Shown here in pieces: positions 9,792-23,383 of a stretch of DNA of 64,000 nucleotides (within the stretch, counting starts at the first letter, position 1; every line of letters starts with the position of its first letter). Origin of the DNA: Novosphingobium aquimarinum (lineage in GTDB: Bacteria > Pseudomonadota > Alphaproteobacteria > Sphingomonadales > Sphingomonadaceae). Below the pieces are notes generated by a model. That model saw only the letters and a program-made list of their open reading frames with translations. It was not told the DNA's origin and ran no database searches. Where the stretch lies: positions 61,680 through 125,679 of the forward strand of contig NZ_WRPO01000011.1 in assembly GCF_009746585.1 (NCBI RefSeq), read 5' to 3'. The position numbers and the translations under genes are program-made.

Positions 9792-10349
9792 TCACACGGT
9801 GCCTTCGAGTTCGGCGCGCATCTCGGCGCCCTTGCGGAACACGCGGGCCAGGATGAAGAGGATGAGCATCAGCAGCAGGCCGTTGCCGTCGATACCGCCG
9901 TCGAAGGTGAAAGCGTCGCCAGGATCCTTGTCGCGGATCGCCTCGGTGATGTTGTAAATGTAGAGGCCGATGCCCGCCATCGGGAAGGTGACGATCTGCA
10001 CCCCGAGCGTCAGCCAGGCCATCTGCGTGAGCCGCGTCGCATTGATCGGGACGAAGGGATCGCCTTCCCCGACGGTGTCGACCACGCGCTTCAGCAGCTG
10101 AAAGATGCGGAAGATCATCGCCAGCATCGCCACGACGAGCAGCAACAGCCCCGAAATCGCGCCCAGCAGCGTCGCCACCGGGTAGTTGCTGGCTTTCTCG
10201 GCAATTTCGATCGTGATCGAACTTTGGAAAATCCACATCCCCGGGACCGCGACGAGACAGACGACCGCCGCGAAGGCCATCACTCCCATGAGAAAAAGGA
10301 GGAGGCCTTTCGCGATGGCCAGCAGCGGATCACGGGTAAGCGAAGTCAT
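9792..10349 (-). CDS. DUF2975 family membrane protein
   Basis: The 185-residue protein has four hydrophobic helices (about residues 10-38, 58-82, 105-130 and 152-170) with a conserved central segment VDTVGEGDPFVPINATRLTQMAW that marks DUF2975. Its biochemical role is not known. Proteins of this family are usually encoded next to a small XRE regulator, as here, which suggests the membrane protein may hold or modulate that regulator; this is an inference. The start at 10349 gives MTSLTRDPLLAIAKG before the first helix. Confidence 0.85.
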   Translation of the reverse strand: MTSLTRDPLLAIAKGLLLFLMGVMAFAAVVCLVAVPGMWIFQSSITIEIAEKASNYPVATLLGAISGLLLLVVAMLAMIFRIFQLLKRVVDTVGEGDPFVPINATRLTQMAWLTLGVQIVTFPMAGIGLYIYNITEAIRDKDPGDAFTFDGGIDGNGLLLMLILFILARVFRKGAEMRAELEGTV

Positions 10350-10375
10350 GTCGGGTCTCCCTGTTTGCCGTGCGC

Positions 10376-10537
10376 TTACATCAGCACCGGCTGGGGCGAG
10401 CCGGCCACGATGGTGATCTGGATCGGGTTCGCCTGGGCCGCTTCGGCAGGATCCGACAGCGTCGGGATCCAGAAGGTCGCCATCGCGGCGACAGCCATTA
10501 CGAAAGCCAGGGGGCGGTTGGATTGGGTCTTGGTCAT
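10376..10537 (-). CDS. Small exported or membrane peptide, first gene of the DUF2975/XRE operon
   Basis: The 53-residue product starts MTKTQSNRPLAFVMAVAAMATF and has one hydrophobic stretch followed by an Ala-rich possible cleavage site (AEAAQA), leaving a tail of about 20 residues. It is the first gene after the operator array and lies 26 nt before the DUF2975 gene. I do not recognise a family. The position suggests that it is co-expressed with the membrane protein and XRE regulator. Confidence 0.55.
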   Translation of the reverse strand: MTKTQSNRPLAFVMAVAAMATFWIPTLSDPAEAAQANPIQITIVAGSPQPVLM

Positions 10538-10547
10538 TGTCGTTCTC

Positions 10548-10621
10548 CGATATGCTTGATATCGACATTCAATAAATTCGATCCGGCATATCGTCAATCG
10601 ATAAATATCGAAAAACGATAT
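10548..10621. promoter_or_regulatory. Operator array upstream of the DUF2975/XRE operon
   Basis: Two copies of the palindrome TATCG-N5-CGATA occur at 10589-10603 and 10605-10621, the second extended by one base each side. A related dyad CGATAT-N5-ATATCG is at 10548-10564. More single ATATCG half-sites continue to about 10663. The block is AT-rich in an otherwise GC-rich region. It is the likely binding region of the small XRE regulator and includes the operon promoter. Confidence 0.6.
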
Positions 10622-10832
10622 GTTGATCGTCGTTTATCGACATGCGGCACATCGAATATCGAGCATGGTCGGCCATAAATCACTCAAATCGCTGGTTTTC
10701 CCGAGGGCGGCGGCCCGCCGACCATCCGACCGAAAAATTTTTGCAAAATGATGGTCCGCGGGCCTGGTCACGGCGTGAATGCCCTTCCTGACGACCGAAT
10801 CAGTCTCGTGATGGACCCGTCGCGCATACGAA

Positions 10833-10860
10833 ATGGGCGGCTCCGCGAGGAGCCGCCCAT
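10833..10860 (-). terminator. Terminator of the 429-residue hypothetical gene
   Basis: A perfect 12-bp stem (ATGGGCGGCTCC against GGAGCCGCCCAT) closes a 4-nt loop and is followed on the minus strand by TTCGTATG. It lies 34 nt after the stop at 10895. Confidence 0.75.
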
Positions 10861-10894
10861 GAAGCCTGCCGGACGGCAGGCGGGATCGACGCGA

Positions 10895-12184
10895 TCAGGC
10901 CGGGATCATCGGGGTATCGGCAGGCGTCGAGGACTTTGTCGTCGGGCGATACGTCCGCCAATCGAAGCGCGCATCCGAGCTGTGGCGTTGCAGGAACGCG
11001 CGATGCTGGAGAATGACGCGTGCGCGACGGCGACGGGCCTTGGGCGAAACGAAGGGATTCGATTCGTCGGGCGCTGCGGCAACCATCCGGTTGAGCAGGT
11101 CCGCACGCGCAGCGCCGGTGGGCACGGGGCCCTCGAGATCCCGAGGGGCGATCGGACGATGCGCGCGGGGCGAAGGTTCGCGGTCGAGGACCTGCGTATC
11201 GCGGCTTTCCGCCATGGCGGTCGCAGCGACGGGGCGCGGCTCGGCCACGGTGGTCGATGTCGCGGGATAGCGCACGCGCTCTACGATCTCGACAACCGGC
11301 TTGGGCGCGAACGTCGGCTGCGGTGTCGCTTGCGGCCCTGCAACCTCCCGATCCGCAACCTCGCGGTCGGCAACCATGCGATCGCCGGAAATGCGGGGGG
11401 CCGGAACGGGATCGCTGGTGGGTGCCGGAATGGTAGTCGGCGCGTCGCCCTTCACTGGCGCACGGCGACGGCGCGACCGCATGGCGAGGATCCCGGCCCC
11501 GCCGATCCCGAGCAGGCCGAGCAGCCCGAAGATGGCTGCCGTGGGTATGCCATTGCCCTCGTCAGACACCGTGGCGATGCTGCCATCGTCAAGCGCAGTC
11601 GAAGGCGCGGCAGCGACCGGCGCCGTGTCGACCGGCGATGCCGCGGGAGCGCTCGCATCGACCGGGCCGGCGAGCGTGCTGTCGACCGTTTCAGGCGCAA
11701 CGCCAGCTGCCGAGGGAATGGAAGCAGACGGCGCTGCTGCCGCCGCGCGCGGCGTGACGGACGCGGCGTTCGAGCCCGAGGAGAGCGACGTGGTCGGCGT
11801 CCGCGTCGTCGTCGACGTGGGGGCCGGAGCCTCGGGTAGAGCGATGGTCGGGCCCGGTGAAGACGTCGACGTCACGGGCGACGACATGCTGGGCAGGCTC
11901 GTGGAAGGGATGCTCGCGGAGGGCGTGGGCACTGTCGGCAGCACGATCGTCGGCGTGCTCGAAGTCGTGGAGCGGAGCGAAGTCGAGTTGGGCGGGGTAA
12001 TCGTCGTCGTTGAAGGCAGAGCCGATGTTGAAGGCAGCGTCGTGGTGGTCGGCGGGGAAACCGAACTTGGCAGGGCGATCGTGGGCGACGCCTGCTGGGC
12101 CATGGCCGAGGTGGGACCAAGCGCGAGGACGGCTGCGATAGCCGCACTGGCACGAAGCGAGCGGGTGGGGACTTGGTGTGTCAT
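10895..12184 (-). CDS. Hypothetical Ser/Thr/Pro-rich single-pass membrane protein
   Basis: I do not recognise a family. The 429-residue product has a signal peptide (MTHQVPTRSLRASAAIAAVLALGPTSAMA, written here only as its first part: MTHQVPTRSL), then about 200 residues very rich in Ser, Thr, Pro and Ala, a single transmembrane helix near residue 225-245 (IFGLLGLLGIGGAGILAM) and a basic, probably cytoplasmic tail. The tail has conserved-looking ends such as NPFVSPKARRRRARVIL and WRTYRP. The low-complexity part resembles a flexible periplasmic linker. It is monocistronic with its own terminator and is divergent from rpoB. The start at 12184 opens the signal peptide. Confidence 0.75.
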   Translation of the reverse strand: MTHQVPTRSLRASAAIAAVLALGPTSAMAQQASPTIALPSSVSPPTTTTLPSTSALPSTTTITPPNSTSLRSTTSSTPTIVLPTVPTPSASIPSTSLPSMSSPVTSTSSPGPTIALPEAPAPTSTTTRTPTTSLSSGSNAASVTPRAAAAAPSASIPSAAGVAPETVDSTLAGPVDASAPAASPVDTAPVAAAPSTALDDGSIATVSDEGNGIPTAAIFGLLGLLGIGGAGILAMRSRRRRAPVKGDAPTTIPAPTSDPVPAPRISGDRMVADREVADREVAGPQATPQPTFAPKPVVEIVERVRYPATSTTVAEPRPVAATAMAESRDTQVLDREPSPRAHRPIAPRDLEGPVPTGAARADLLNRMVAAAPDESNPFVSPKARRRRARVILQHRAFLQRHSSDARFDWRTYRPTTKSSTPADTPMIPA

Positions 12185-12484
12185 GAACACAACAATGCGC
12201 CGAAAATCGAAAGGTGACAGCTTGACATGCGCAGTTTGGGGCAAGTCGAGCCAAATAAAACGACGAACAGCATTTCACTATGCTAGGTGAGTATTCCCGA
12301 TTCCATTCGTCGCTCGCACAGCACGTCTTGCGCTCGCCGTTTCTGTCGGTTTATTCATCAACTGTTCATCGCGCGAGCAAGTTATCACTTGGTAATCTGC
12401 TTCAGTCGCCAACGCGGAGCCCAACCGACATTTCGAGTCTCTCATCCGCGGGCGCAAAGACGGCGCCATTTCATCCGCCGCAGT

Positions 12485-12513
12485 TTGACAGGACAGGGAC
12501 CTGCTCCTATATC
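12485..12513 (+). promoter_or_regulatory. Promoter of rpoBC
   Basis: A perfect TTGACA (12485-12490) is followed after 17 nt by TATATC (12508-12513). This would start the rpoBC transcript about 230 nt before rpoB. The rest of the 566-nt gap between the divergent hypothetical gene and rpoB holds no credible gene. The rpoB start has only a distant AAGAGG. Confidence 0.65.
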
Positions 12514-12750
12514 GCGGTCCTGCTCGTCGCTTCGAGCAAGGCGTGTCCGTTGCGCGGGGATATGTCCAGGAAGGAAGCGGCGGGTCATCCATCTGACGCT
12601 TGAGGCTGTTGGCAGCATCGTTTCCCCCAGGGATTCGCATGCGCGCCGTACGGCCTTTTGTCGTTCCATGGATCGTCACGCGTGACGAACCCTGGCGGCG
12701 GATCTTGCGAGAGCCGCCGCATTGCAAAGCGAAGAGGCTCTATACTCCCT

Positions 12751-16932
<4,182 letters not shown>

Positions 16933-16945
16933 AGGGAGCGCCATC

Positions 16946-17053
16946 CCTCCCCTCCCGCATGCGGGAGGGGCCGGGGGTGGGCCAGTGCTAAGCCAGCGCT
17001 GAGGCCCACCCGGACAAGACCCACCCCTAACCCCTCCCGCAGGCGGGAGGGGG
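16946..17053. repeat. Intergenic element with long inverted termini between rpoB and rpoC
   Basis: Almost the whole 137-nt rpoB-rpoC spacer is an imperfect inverted repeat. The left end CCCTCCCGCATGCGGGAGGG and the right end CCCTCCCGCAGGCGGGAGGG are themselves hairpins, and each continues into a GGGGTGGG or CCCACCCC block in mirrored order. About 34 bp at each end match. The layout is that of a palindromic intergenic repeat or small MITE. It would fold strongly in the rpoBC mRNA just before the rpoC Shine-Dalgarno. Confidence 0.75.
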
Positions 17054-17069
17054 ACAAAGGAAAAAGACC

Positions 17070-20000
17070 ATGAACGACCTGACCAAGTTCACCAACCAGA
17101 TGGCGAAGCCCGAAACCTTCGACCAGATCCAGATCGGCCTCGCGAGCCCCGAGCGCATCCGCTCGTGGTCGTTCGGCGAGATCAAGAAGCCCGAGACGAT
17201 CAACTACCGCACGTTCAAGCCCGAGCGTGACGGCCTGTTCTGCGCGCGCATCTTCGGTCCGGTGAAGGACTACGAGTGCCTTTGCGGCAAGTACAAGCGC
17301 ATGAAGTACAAGGGCGTCGTCTGCGAGAAGTGCGGCGTCGAAGTGACCGTGACCAAGGTCCGTCGCGAGCGCATGGGCCACATCGAACTGGCCGCGCCGG
17401 TCGCGCACATCTGGTTCCTGAAGTCGCTGCCGTCGCGCATCGGCCTGCTGCTCGACATGCAGCTGAAGCAGCTCGAGCGCATCCTGTACTTCGAAAGCTA
17501 CGTCGTGATCGAGCCGGGCCTGACCCCGCTCGAGAAGTACCAGCTTCTGACCGAAGACGAGATGCTCGACGCGCAGGACGAGTACGGCGAAGACGCGTTC
17601 TCCGCCGGCATCGGCGCCGAGGCGGTCAAGATCATGCTCATGGATCTCGATCTCGAGCAGGAACGCGCCGACCTTCTCCAGGAACTCGAGACCACCAAGT
17701 CCGAGCTCAAGCCCAAGAAGATCATCAAGCGCCTCAAGGTCGTGGAATCGTTCATCGATTCGGGCAACCGCCCCGAGTGGATGATCCTCGAAGTCGTGCC
17801 GGTCATCCCGCCCGAACTGCGCCCGCTGGTGCCGCTCGACGGTGGCCGCTTCGCGACGTCGGATCTCAACGATCTCTATCGCCGCGTGATCAACCGTAAC
17901 AACCGCTTGAAGCGCCTGATCGAGCTGCGTGCGCCGGACATCATTGTGCGCAACGAAAAGCGCATGCTGCAAGAAGCGGTCGACGCGCTGTTCGACAACG
18001 GCCGCCGTGGCCGCGTCATCACCGGCGCCAACAAGCGTCCGCTGAAATCGCTGTCCGATATGCTCAAGGGCAAGCAGGGCCGCTTCCGTCAGAACCTGCT
18101 CGGCAAGCGCGTCGACTATTCAGGCCGTTCGGTCATCGTGACCGGGCCTGAGCTCAAGCTGCACCAGTGCGGCTTGCCCAAGAAGATGGCGCTCGAGCTG
18201 TTCAAGCCGTTCATCTACGCCCGCCTCGACGCCAAGGGTCTTTCGATGACTCTGAAGCAGGCGAAGAAGTGGGTTGAAAAGGAGCGCAAGGAAGTCTGGG
18301 ACATTCTGGATGAAGTCATCCGCGAGCACCCGGTCCTCCTGAACCGCGCGCCCACGCTTCACCGTCTCGGCATCCAGGCGTTCGAGCCCGTGCTGATCGA
18401 GGGCAAGGCGATCCAGCTGCACCCGCTCGTCTGCTCGGCGTTCAACGCCGACTTCGACGGTGACCAGATGGCCGTCCACGTCCCGCTCAGCCTCGAAGCG
18501 CAGCTCGAAGCGCGCGTGCTGATGATGTCGACCAACAACATCCTCTCGCCCGCGCACGGGAAGCCGATCATCGTGCCGTCGCAGGACATGGTGCTGGGCC
18601 TCTACTATCTGTCGATGGACCGCGACGGCGAGCCCGGCGAAGGCATGCTGCTCGCCGACATGGCCGAAGTGCACCAGGCGCTCGAAGTCGGGGCAGTGAC
18701 GCTCCACTCGAAGATCACCACCCGCGTCCCGCAGACCGACGAGGCGGGCAAGCAGTACCTGCAGCGGATCGAGACGACGCCGGGCCGCATGCTCATCGGC
18801 GAATGCTTGCCGAAGAGCCACAAGGTGCCGTTCGACATCATCAACCGTCTCCTCACCAAGAAGGAGATCGCGGACGTCATCGATCAGGTCTATCGCCACA
18901 CCGGCCAGAAGGACACGGTGCTGTTCGCCGATGCGATCATGTCGCTGGGCTTCCGCCACGCGTTCAAGGCCGGCATCTCGTTCGGCAAGGACGACATGAT
19001 CATTCCGGACAGCAAGGTGGCGCTGGTCGCCGAGACCAAGGACCTGGTTGCCGACTACGAGCAGCAGTACCAGGACGGCCTGATCACGCAGCAGGAAAAG
19101 TACAACAAGGTGATCGACGCCTGGAGCCGTTGCGGCGACCAGGTCGCGAACGCCATGATGGACGAGATCAAGGCTCAGCCGAAGGACGAGGAAACCGGGC
19201 GTCTTGCCCCGATCAACTCGATCTACATGATGAGCCACTCCGGTGCGCGTGGTTCGCCGGCGCAGATGAAGCAGCTCGCGGGTATGCGCGGCCTGATGGC
19301 CAAGCCTTCGGGCGAGATCATCGAGACCCCGATCATCTCGAACTTCAAGGAAGGCCTGACCGTTCTTGAATACTTCAACTCGACCCACGGCGCTCGTAAG
19401 GGCCTCGCGGACACCGCGTTGAAGACCGCCAACTCGGGCTACCTCACCCGCCGTCTGGTCGACGTGTCGCAGGATTGCGTCGTCGTCGTCGAGGATTGCG
19501 GGACCGAGCGTGCGCTGGAAATGCGCGCGATCGTGCAGGGCGGTTCGGTGATCGCCTCGCTCGCCGAGCGTATCCTGGGCCGCACCATGGCCGAGGACAT
19601 CGTCGACAAGGAAGGCCAGGTCATCATCGCCAACGGCACCCTGCTCGACGAGCCGGCAGTCAAGGTGATCGAGGACGCAGGCGTCCAGTCGGCGCGCATC
19701 CGCTCGCCGCTGGTCTGCGAAGCCGAGCAGGGCGTGTGCGCCAAGTGCTACGGTCGCGACCTGGCACGCGGTACGCCGGTCAACATCGGTGAAGCCGTCG
19801 GCGTCATCGCGGCGCAGTCGATCGGCGAGCCGGGCACGCAGCTCACCATGCGGACCTTCCACATCGGCGGCGCGGCGCAGGTCAACGAGACCAGCCACCT
19901 CGAAGCCATCTCGGACGGCACGGTCGAGTACCGCGACATCCCGACGATCGTCGACAAGCGCGGCCGTCGTCTGTCGCTTGCCCGCAACGGCGAGATCGTG

Positions 20001-21356
20001 GTGATCGATACCGAAGGTCGCGAGCGCGCGTTGCACCGCGTGCCTTACGGCACCGTGCTGCTTCACGAGAGCGGCGCGTCGATCAAGGAAGGCGAACGCC
20101 TGGCCGAGTGGGATCCGTTCACCCTGCCGATCATCACCGAGACGAGCGGCATCGTGAAGTACCAGGACCTGATCGACGGCAAGACGCTGACTGAGCAGGC
20201 CGACGAAGCGACCGGCATGACCAGCCGCGTCGTCATCGAGAACCGCTCGAGCAGCCGCTCCAAGAAGGAAGACCTGCGTCCGCGCATCACCCTGCTCGAC
20301 GAAGACTCGGGCGAGGCGGCGCGCTACATGCTGGCGCCGGGTGCGACCATCTCGGTCGAGGACGGCCAGATGATCGAAGCGGGCGACATCGTCGCACGTG
20401 CCAGCCGCGAGGCGGCCAAGACCCGCGACATCACCGGCGGTCTGCCGCGCGTCGCGGAGCTGTTCGAGGCGCGCAAGCCCAAGGACAACGCGATCATCGC
20501 CAAGGTCTCGGGCCGCATCGAGTTCGTTCGCGACTACAAGGCCAAGCGCAAGATCGCGATCATCCCCGAGGAAGGCGATCCGGTGGAATACCTGATCCCC
20601 AAGTCCAAGGTGATCGACGTTCAGGAAGGCGACTGGGTCAAGAAGGGCGACAACCTGATTTCCGGCTCGCCCGATCCGCACGATATTCTCGAAGTCCTCG
20701 GGGTCGAGGCGCTGGCGGAATATCTCGGTTCGGAGATTCAGGAAGTCTATCGTCTGCAGGGCGTGAAGATCAACGACAAGCACATCGAGGTGATCGTTCG
20801 CCAGATGCTGCAGAAGGTCGAGATCACCGATGGCGGCGACACCACGCTGCTGGCGGGCGAGCAGGTCGACTACGAGGAAATGAACGAGTACAACGCGAAG
20901 CTGAACGCGAACCAGAAGCCGGCCGAAGGCAAGCCGATCCTGCTGGGCATCACCAAGGCTTCGTTGCAGACGCGTTCGTTCATCTCGGCCGCTTCGTTCC
21001 AGGAGACCACCCGCGTGCTCACGCAGGCGGCGGTCGAGGGCAAGAAGGACTCGCTGATCGGGCTCAAGGAAAACGTGATCGTCGGGCGTCTGATCCCGGC
21101 CGGCACGGGCGCGGGCATGAACCGCGTGCGCGTCGCCGCCTCCAGCCGCGATGCTGCGCTGCGCGCGCAGTACAAGAAGCTGCAGGAATCGCTGATCGCC
21201 CCTGAAAGCGCCGCCGCCGAACACGCCGCCGAACTCAAGCGCGACCCCGCCGACGACCTCGGCGACGACGTGCTGGCGACCGTCGAGGGCGAAACCCACG
21301 GTACCGACGCCGACGCGGGCGAGTACCTCAACAAGGACGCCGCCGAAGGCGAATAA
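17070..21356 (+). CDS. rpoC: DNA-directed RNA polymerase subunit beta'
   Basis: RpoC carries the catalytic magnesium of RNA polymerase. The 1428-residue protein starts [20 protein letters not shown]. The N-terminal zinc site has Cys70, Cys72, Cys85 and Cys88 ([14 protein letters not shown]). The catalytic loop NADFDGDQ lies at residues 459-466 with its three aspartates. The trigger-loop region and [20 protein letters not shown] are intact. The start is preceded by AAAGGA at a good distance, and the gene ends 28 nt before a strong terminator. Confidence 0.98.
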   Translation: MNDLTKFTNQMAKPETFDQIQIGLASPERIRSWSFGEIKKPETINYRTFKPERDGLFCARIFGPVKDYECLCGKYKRMKYKGVVCEKCGVEVTVTKVRRERMGHIELAAPVAHIWFLKSLPSRIGLLLDMQLKQLERILYFESYVVIEPGLTPLEKYQLLTEDEMLDAQDEYGEDAFSAGIGAEAVKIMLMDLDLEQERADLLQELETTKSELKPKKIIKRLKVVESFIDSGNRPEWMILEVVPVIPPELRPLVPLDGGRFATSDLNDLYRRVINRNNRLKRLIELRAPDIIVRNEKRMLQEAVDALFDNGRRGRVITGANKRPLKSLSDMLKGKQGRFRQNLLGKRVDYSGRSVIVTGPELKLHQCGLPKKMALELFKPFIYARLDAKGLSMTLKQAKKWVEKERKEVWDILDEVIREHPVLLNRAPTLHRLGIQAFEPVLIEGKAIQLHPLVCSAFNADFDGDQMAVHVPLSLEAQLEARVLMMSTNNILSPAHGKPIIVPSQDMVLGLYYLSMDRDGEPGEGMLLADMAEVHQALEVGAVTLHSKITTRVPQTDEAGKQYLQRIETTPGRMLIGECLPKSHKVPFDIINRLLTKKEIADVIDQVYRHTGQKDTVLFADAIMSLGFRHAFKAGISFGKDDMIIPDSKVALVAETKDLVADYEQQYQDGLITQQEKYNKVIDAWSRCGDQVANAMMDEIKAQPKDEETGRLAPINSIYMMSHSGARGSPAQMKQLAGMRGLMAKPSGEIIETPIISNFKEGLTVLEYFNSTHGARKGLADTALKTANSGYLTRRLVDVSQDCVVVVEDCGTERALEMRAIVQGGSVIASLAERILGRTMAEDIVDKEGQVIIANGTLLDEPAVKVIEDAGVQSARIRSPLVCEAEQGVCAKCYGRDLARGTPVNIGEAVGVIAAQSIGEPGTQLTMRTFHIGGAAQVNETSHLEAISDGTVEYRDIPTIVDKRGRRLSLARNGEIVVIDTEGRERALHRVPYGTVLLHESGASIKEGERLAEWDPFTLPIITETSGIVKYQDLIDGKTLTEQADEATGMTSRVVIENRSSSRSKKEDLRPRITLLDEDSGEAARYMLAPGATISVEDGQMIEAGDIVARASREAAKTRDITGGLPRVAELFEARKPKDNAIIAKVSGRIEFVRDYKAKRKIAIIPEEGDPVEYLIPKSKVIDVQEGDWVKKGDNLISGSPDPHDILEVLGVEALAEYLGSEIQEVYRLQGVKINDKHIEVIVRQMLQKVEITDGGDTTLLAGEQVDYEEMNEYNAKLNANQKPAEGKPILLGITKASLQTRSFISAASFQETTRVLTQAAVEGKKDSLIGLKENVIVGRLIPAGTGAGMNRVRVAASSRDAALRAQYKKLQESLIAPESAAAEHAAELKRDPADDLGDDVLATVEGETHGTDADAGEYLNKDAAEGE

Positions 21357-21384
21357 GCCGACGGTTCGGTAGTGCTAAAAGACA

Positions 21385-21417
21385 AGGCCCCGTCGGAGCG
21401 ATCCGGCGGGGCTTTTT
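21385..21417 (+). terminator. Rho-independent terminator of rpoBC
   Basis: An 11-bp stem (GCCCCGTCGGA with TCCGGCGGGGC, one mismatch) is followed by CTTTTTCG. It lies 28 nt after rpoC. Confidence 0.88.
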
Positions 21418-21576
21418 CGTTTCGGGCGGTGGCGATGGAGTTGGACCAAACGCGAGTGGTAGTGGATTAGCGCTGATTGATTACCGGACGGTCGCAACAT
21501 GCGATCCGCCGTTGAAAGGCGACATGCTGGATACGGCGGCATTGCGGACATGCCGACATTATGAGATTTTCTGACG

Positions 21577-21783
21577 ATGGAGCACTGTTGCGAAATTATG
21601 CGGGCGAATGTCGCGAACAACTGCGGTCAGCACGCGGATCGTTTCGATTGTCCAGATTGCCTGATCCATTACTCAGTTGAGGCCGACAGCTACGGATTGA
21701 TCATTCATGACGGTGGGGCTTCAGTCATAACGATCTTGTTTTGCCCTTGGTGTGCTGCGAAACTACCGAACGGTTTGGACTAA
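21577..21783 (+). CDS. Small cysteine-rich protein, DUF6980-like
   Basis: The 68-residue protein contains paired cysteines, MEHCCEIM at the start, FDCPDCLIHY in the middle and LFCPWCAAKLP at the end, so a small zinc-ribbon fold is likely. The stretch YGLIIHDGGAS between them is characteristic of a widespread bacterial hypothetical family that I recall as DUF6980. No function is known. It stands alone between the rpoC terminator and a palindromic repeat. No strong ribosome-binding site precedes it. Confidence 0.75.
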   Translation: MEHCCEIMRANVANNCGQHADRFDCPDCLIHYSVEADSYGLIIHDGGASVITILFCPWCAAKLPNGLD

Positions 21784-21844
21784 CGGTCTGCATTCCACAA
21801 ACTTCGCGACATTCGCCATCTGCAGCGCTTCCCGCGAAACCTGC

Positions 21845-21928
21845 CGTCACCCCGGACTTGATCCGGGGTCCCGCTTTCGCGGTCTCGATTAAAGGATAGC
21901 GGGATCCCGGCTCAAGGCCGGGATGACG
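21845..21928. repeat. Palindromic intergenic repeat
   Basis: The 84-bp block starts CGTCACCCCGGACTTGATCC and ends GGCTCAAGGCCGGGATGACG; the two ends are inverted copies over about 31 bp with a few mismatches. The motif, GTCATCCCGG-type with a TTGA centre, is a common dispersed element in alphaproteobacterial genomes. The 275-nt gap around it holds no gene. Confidence 0.7.
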
Positions 21929-22006
21929 AATTGGGGAGGCGCAGATAAGGTTTATCGTTGGCTCCGCCAGCCTTCCCCCTGCCCAGCACCACCACCCACC
22001 AACGAA

Positions 22007-22032
22007 AAGAGCCGCCCACACAGGCGGCTCTT
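22007..22032 (-). terminator. Terminator of the entericidin-like gene
   Basis: A stem of 10 bp (AAGAGCCGCC with GGCGGCTCTT) and a 6-nt loop is followed on the minus strand by TTCGTTGG. It lies 27 nt after the stop. Confidence 0.8.
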
Positions 22033-22058
22033 CCGTTTTCGCACGGGCTATCAGTGGA

Positions 22059-22193
22059 TCAGCAGTTGCCCTTCACGCCGTCGACGCAATCACCGACTGA
22101 TTCCACGTCGTTGGCCGCACCGCGCACGGTGTTGCAAGCCTGGAGGAGGACCATGGTGCTACCAAGGGCCAGGACGGTCAGAAGCTTCTTCAT
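22059..22193 (-). CDS. Entericidin A/B family lipoprotein
   Basis: This 44-residue gene is too short for most gene finders. The product is MKKLLTVLALGSTMVLLQAC followed by NTVRGAANDVESVGDCVDGVKGNC. The lipobox LLQAC gives Cys20 as lipidation site, and NTVRGAANDVE matches the entericidin core (N-x-x-x-G-x-G-x-D). Entericidins are small membrane lipoproteins linked to bacteriolysis or envelope stress. Two extra cysteines (36 and 44) lie in the mature part. It has its own terminator and no partner gene, so a toxin/antidote pair is not evident. Confidence 0.88.
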   Translation of the reverse strand: MKKLLTVLALGSTMVLLQACNTVRGAANDVESVGDCVDGVKGNC

Positions 22194-22293
22194 ATTTGCT
22201 CTCCCCTAGGGCGAAACCGCTGCGGTTGCGCTTGCCTGTGGATCGGGTCGAAACGCTTTTTCGAGGCGGTGGTTCCGGGATGACCGCAGCCGT

Positions 22294-23253
22294 CTAAGGG
22301 CGGTTGTCCGGCATCACGCAGGCCATCGGCTCGAACACCGACCAGCCGGTGTGCTGCACCAGCCGCTCGAGCGCGCGGCGGCCGAGCAGGGAATTGCCCT
22401 TGGCGTCGAGTCCCGGCGACCACACCGCGATCGAGGCCGAGCCCGGCGCGATCGCGAGGATACCGCCACCGACGCCCGACTTGCCCGGCAGGCCGACACG
22501 GAACGCGAAGTCACCCGAGGCATCGTAATGCCCACAAGTCAGCATCAGCGCGAGAATGCGGCGCGCGCGCTGCGACGTGACGACCGAGCGGCCGGTCTCC
22601 GGGTCGGTCCCGCCCATCATCAGGTAACGACCCGCCATCGCGAGTTGGCGGCAGTCCATCGCCAGCGCGCACTGGTGGAAATAGGTGCCGAGCACCTTTT
22701 CCACCGGATGCCGGATATTGCCGAAAGCGCGCATGTAGTTCGCCAGCGCGACGTTGCGATAGCCGGTCGCCTGCTCGCCCGCCGCGACGTGGCGATCGAT
22801 GACGATGCTGTCGTCGCCGGTCAGCTGGCGTATGAAGCGCACGAACTCGGCGATCGTCTCGCGCGGTTCGTGCCGCGCGAGCAGCACGTCGGCGATGACG
22901 ATCGCGCCCGCATTGATGAAGGGATTGCGCGGGATTCCCTGCTCGGTCTCGAGCTGGACGATCGAGTTGAACGCAGTGCCCGAAGGTTCGCGCCCGACCC
23001 GCTGCCACAAGGCATCGCCGGTCGTGCCCAGCGCCATCGTCAGACTGAAGACCTTGGTGATCGACTGCACGGAGAAGCGCGTGGTGGCATCGCCGGCCAG
23101 AAACGTGCGCCCATCCGCATCGACCACCGCGATGCCGAAATGCCGGGGATCGACGGCGGCGAGATCGGGAATGTAGTCGGCGATGCGCCCACGCTCGGTC
23201 GCTCCCGCCATGTCGTGGGCAATGTCGTCGAGGATGTGCTGCAAGTCCGCCAC
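22294..23253 (-). CDS. glsA: Glutaminase
   Basis: Bacterial glutaminase hydrolyses glutamine to glutamate and ammonia and has a beta-lactamase-like fold. The nucleophile is Ser64 in SVQSITKVF, with Lys67. Other conserved parts are [24 protein letters not shown], and [11 protein letters not shown] near the C-terminus. The GTG at 23253 gives 319 residues starting [15 protein letters not shown], the usual N-terminus; a longer ATG start at 23349 would add a 32-residue basic piece that does not fit the family. It lies downstream of a glycosyltransferase-like gene on the same strand. Confidence 0.9.
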   Translation of the reverse strand: MADLQHILDDIAHDMAGATERGRIADYIPDLAAVDPRHFGIAVVDADGRTFLAGDATTRFSVQSITKVFSLTMALGTTGDALWQRVGREPSGTAFNSIVQLETEQGIPRNPFINAGAIVIADVLLARHEPRETIAEFVRFIRQLTGDDSIVIDRHVAAGEQATGYRNVALANYMRAFGNIRHPVEKVLGTYFHQCALAMDCRQLAMAGRYLMMGGTDPETGRSVVTSQRARRILALMLTCGHYDASGDFAFRVGLPGKSGVGGGILAIAPGSASIAVWSPGLDAKGNSLLGRRALERLVQHTGWSVFEPMACVMPDNRP

Positions 23254-23383
23254 GGCGCCTGCTTGCAACGACGCGAGGCGCGTGGCCAGTGGCAATCGCA
23301 GCGATGTCGGCAAACACCTGGGAGCGAACCGCCAAGGCGCGCCGGCCATTACGCGACAATGCGGTGGCCGCGATCGGCGAGGG

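Noticed and set aside
10548..10665. CRISPR-like array
   Set aside because: The short ATATCG units are irregularly spaced and lack spacers of constant length; they fit an operator cluster. No CRISPR array was seen in the window.
12278..12727. 149-codon minus-strand frame upstream of rpoB
   Set aside because: Composition is unlike the real genes and it covers the probable rpoBC promoter; no motif was found.
18120..21299. 1059-codon minus-strand frame opposite rpoC
   Set aside because: Shadow of rpoC for the same reasons.
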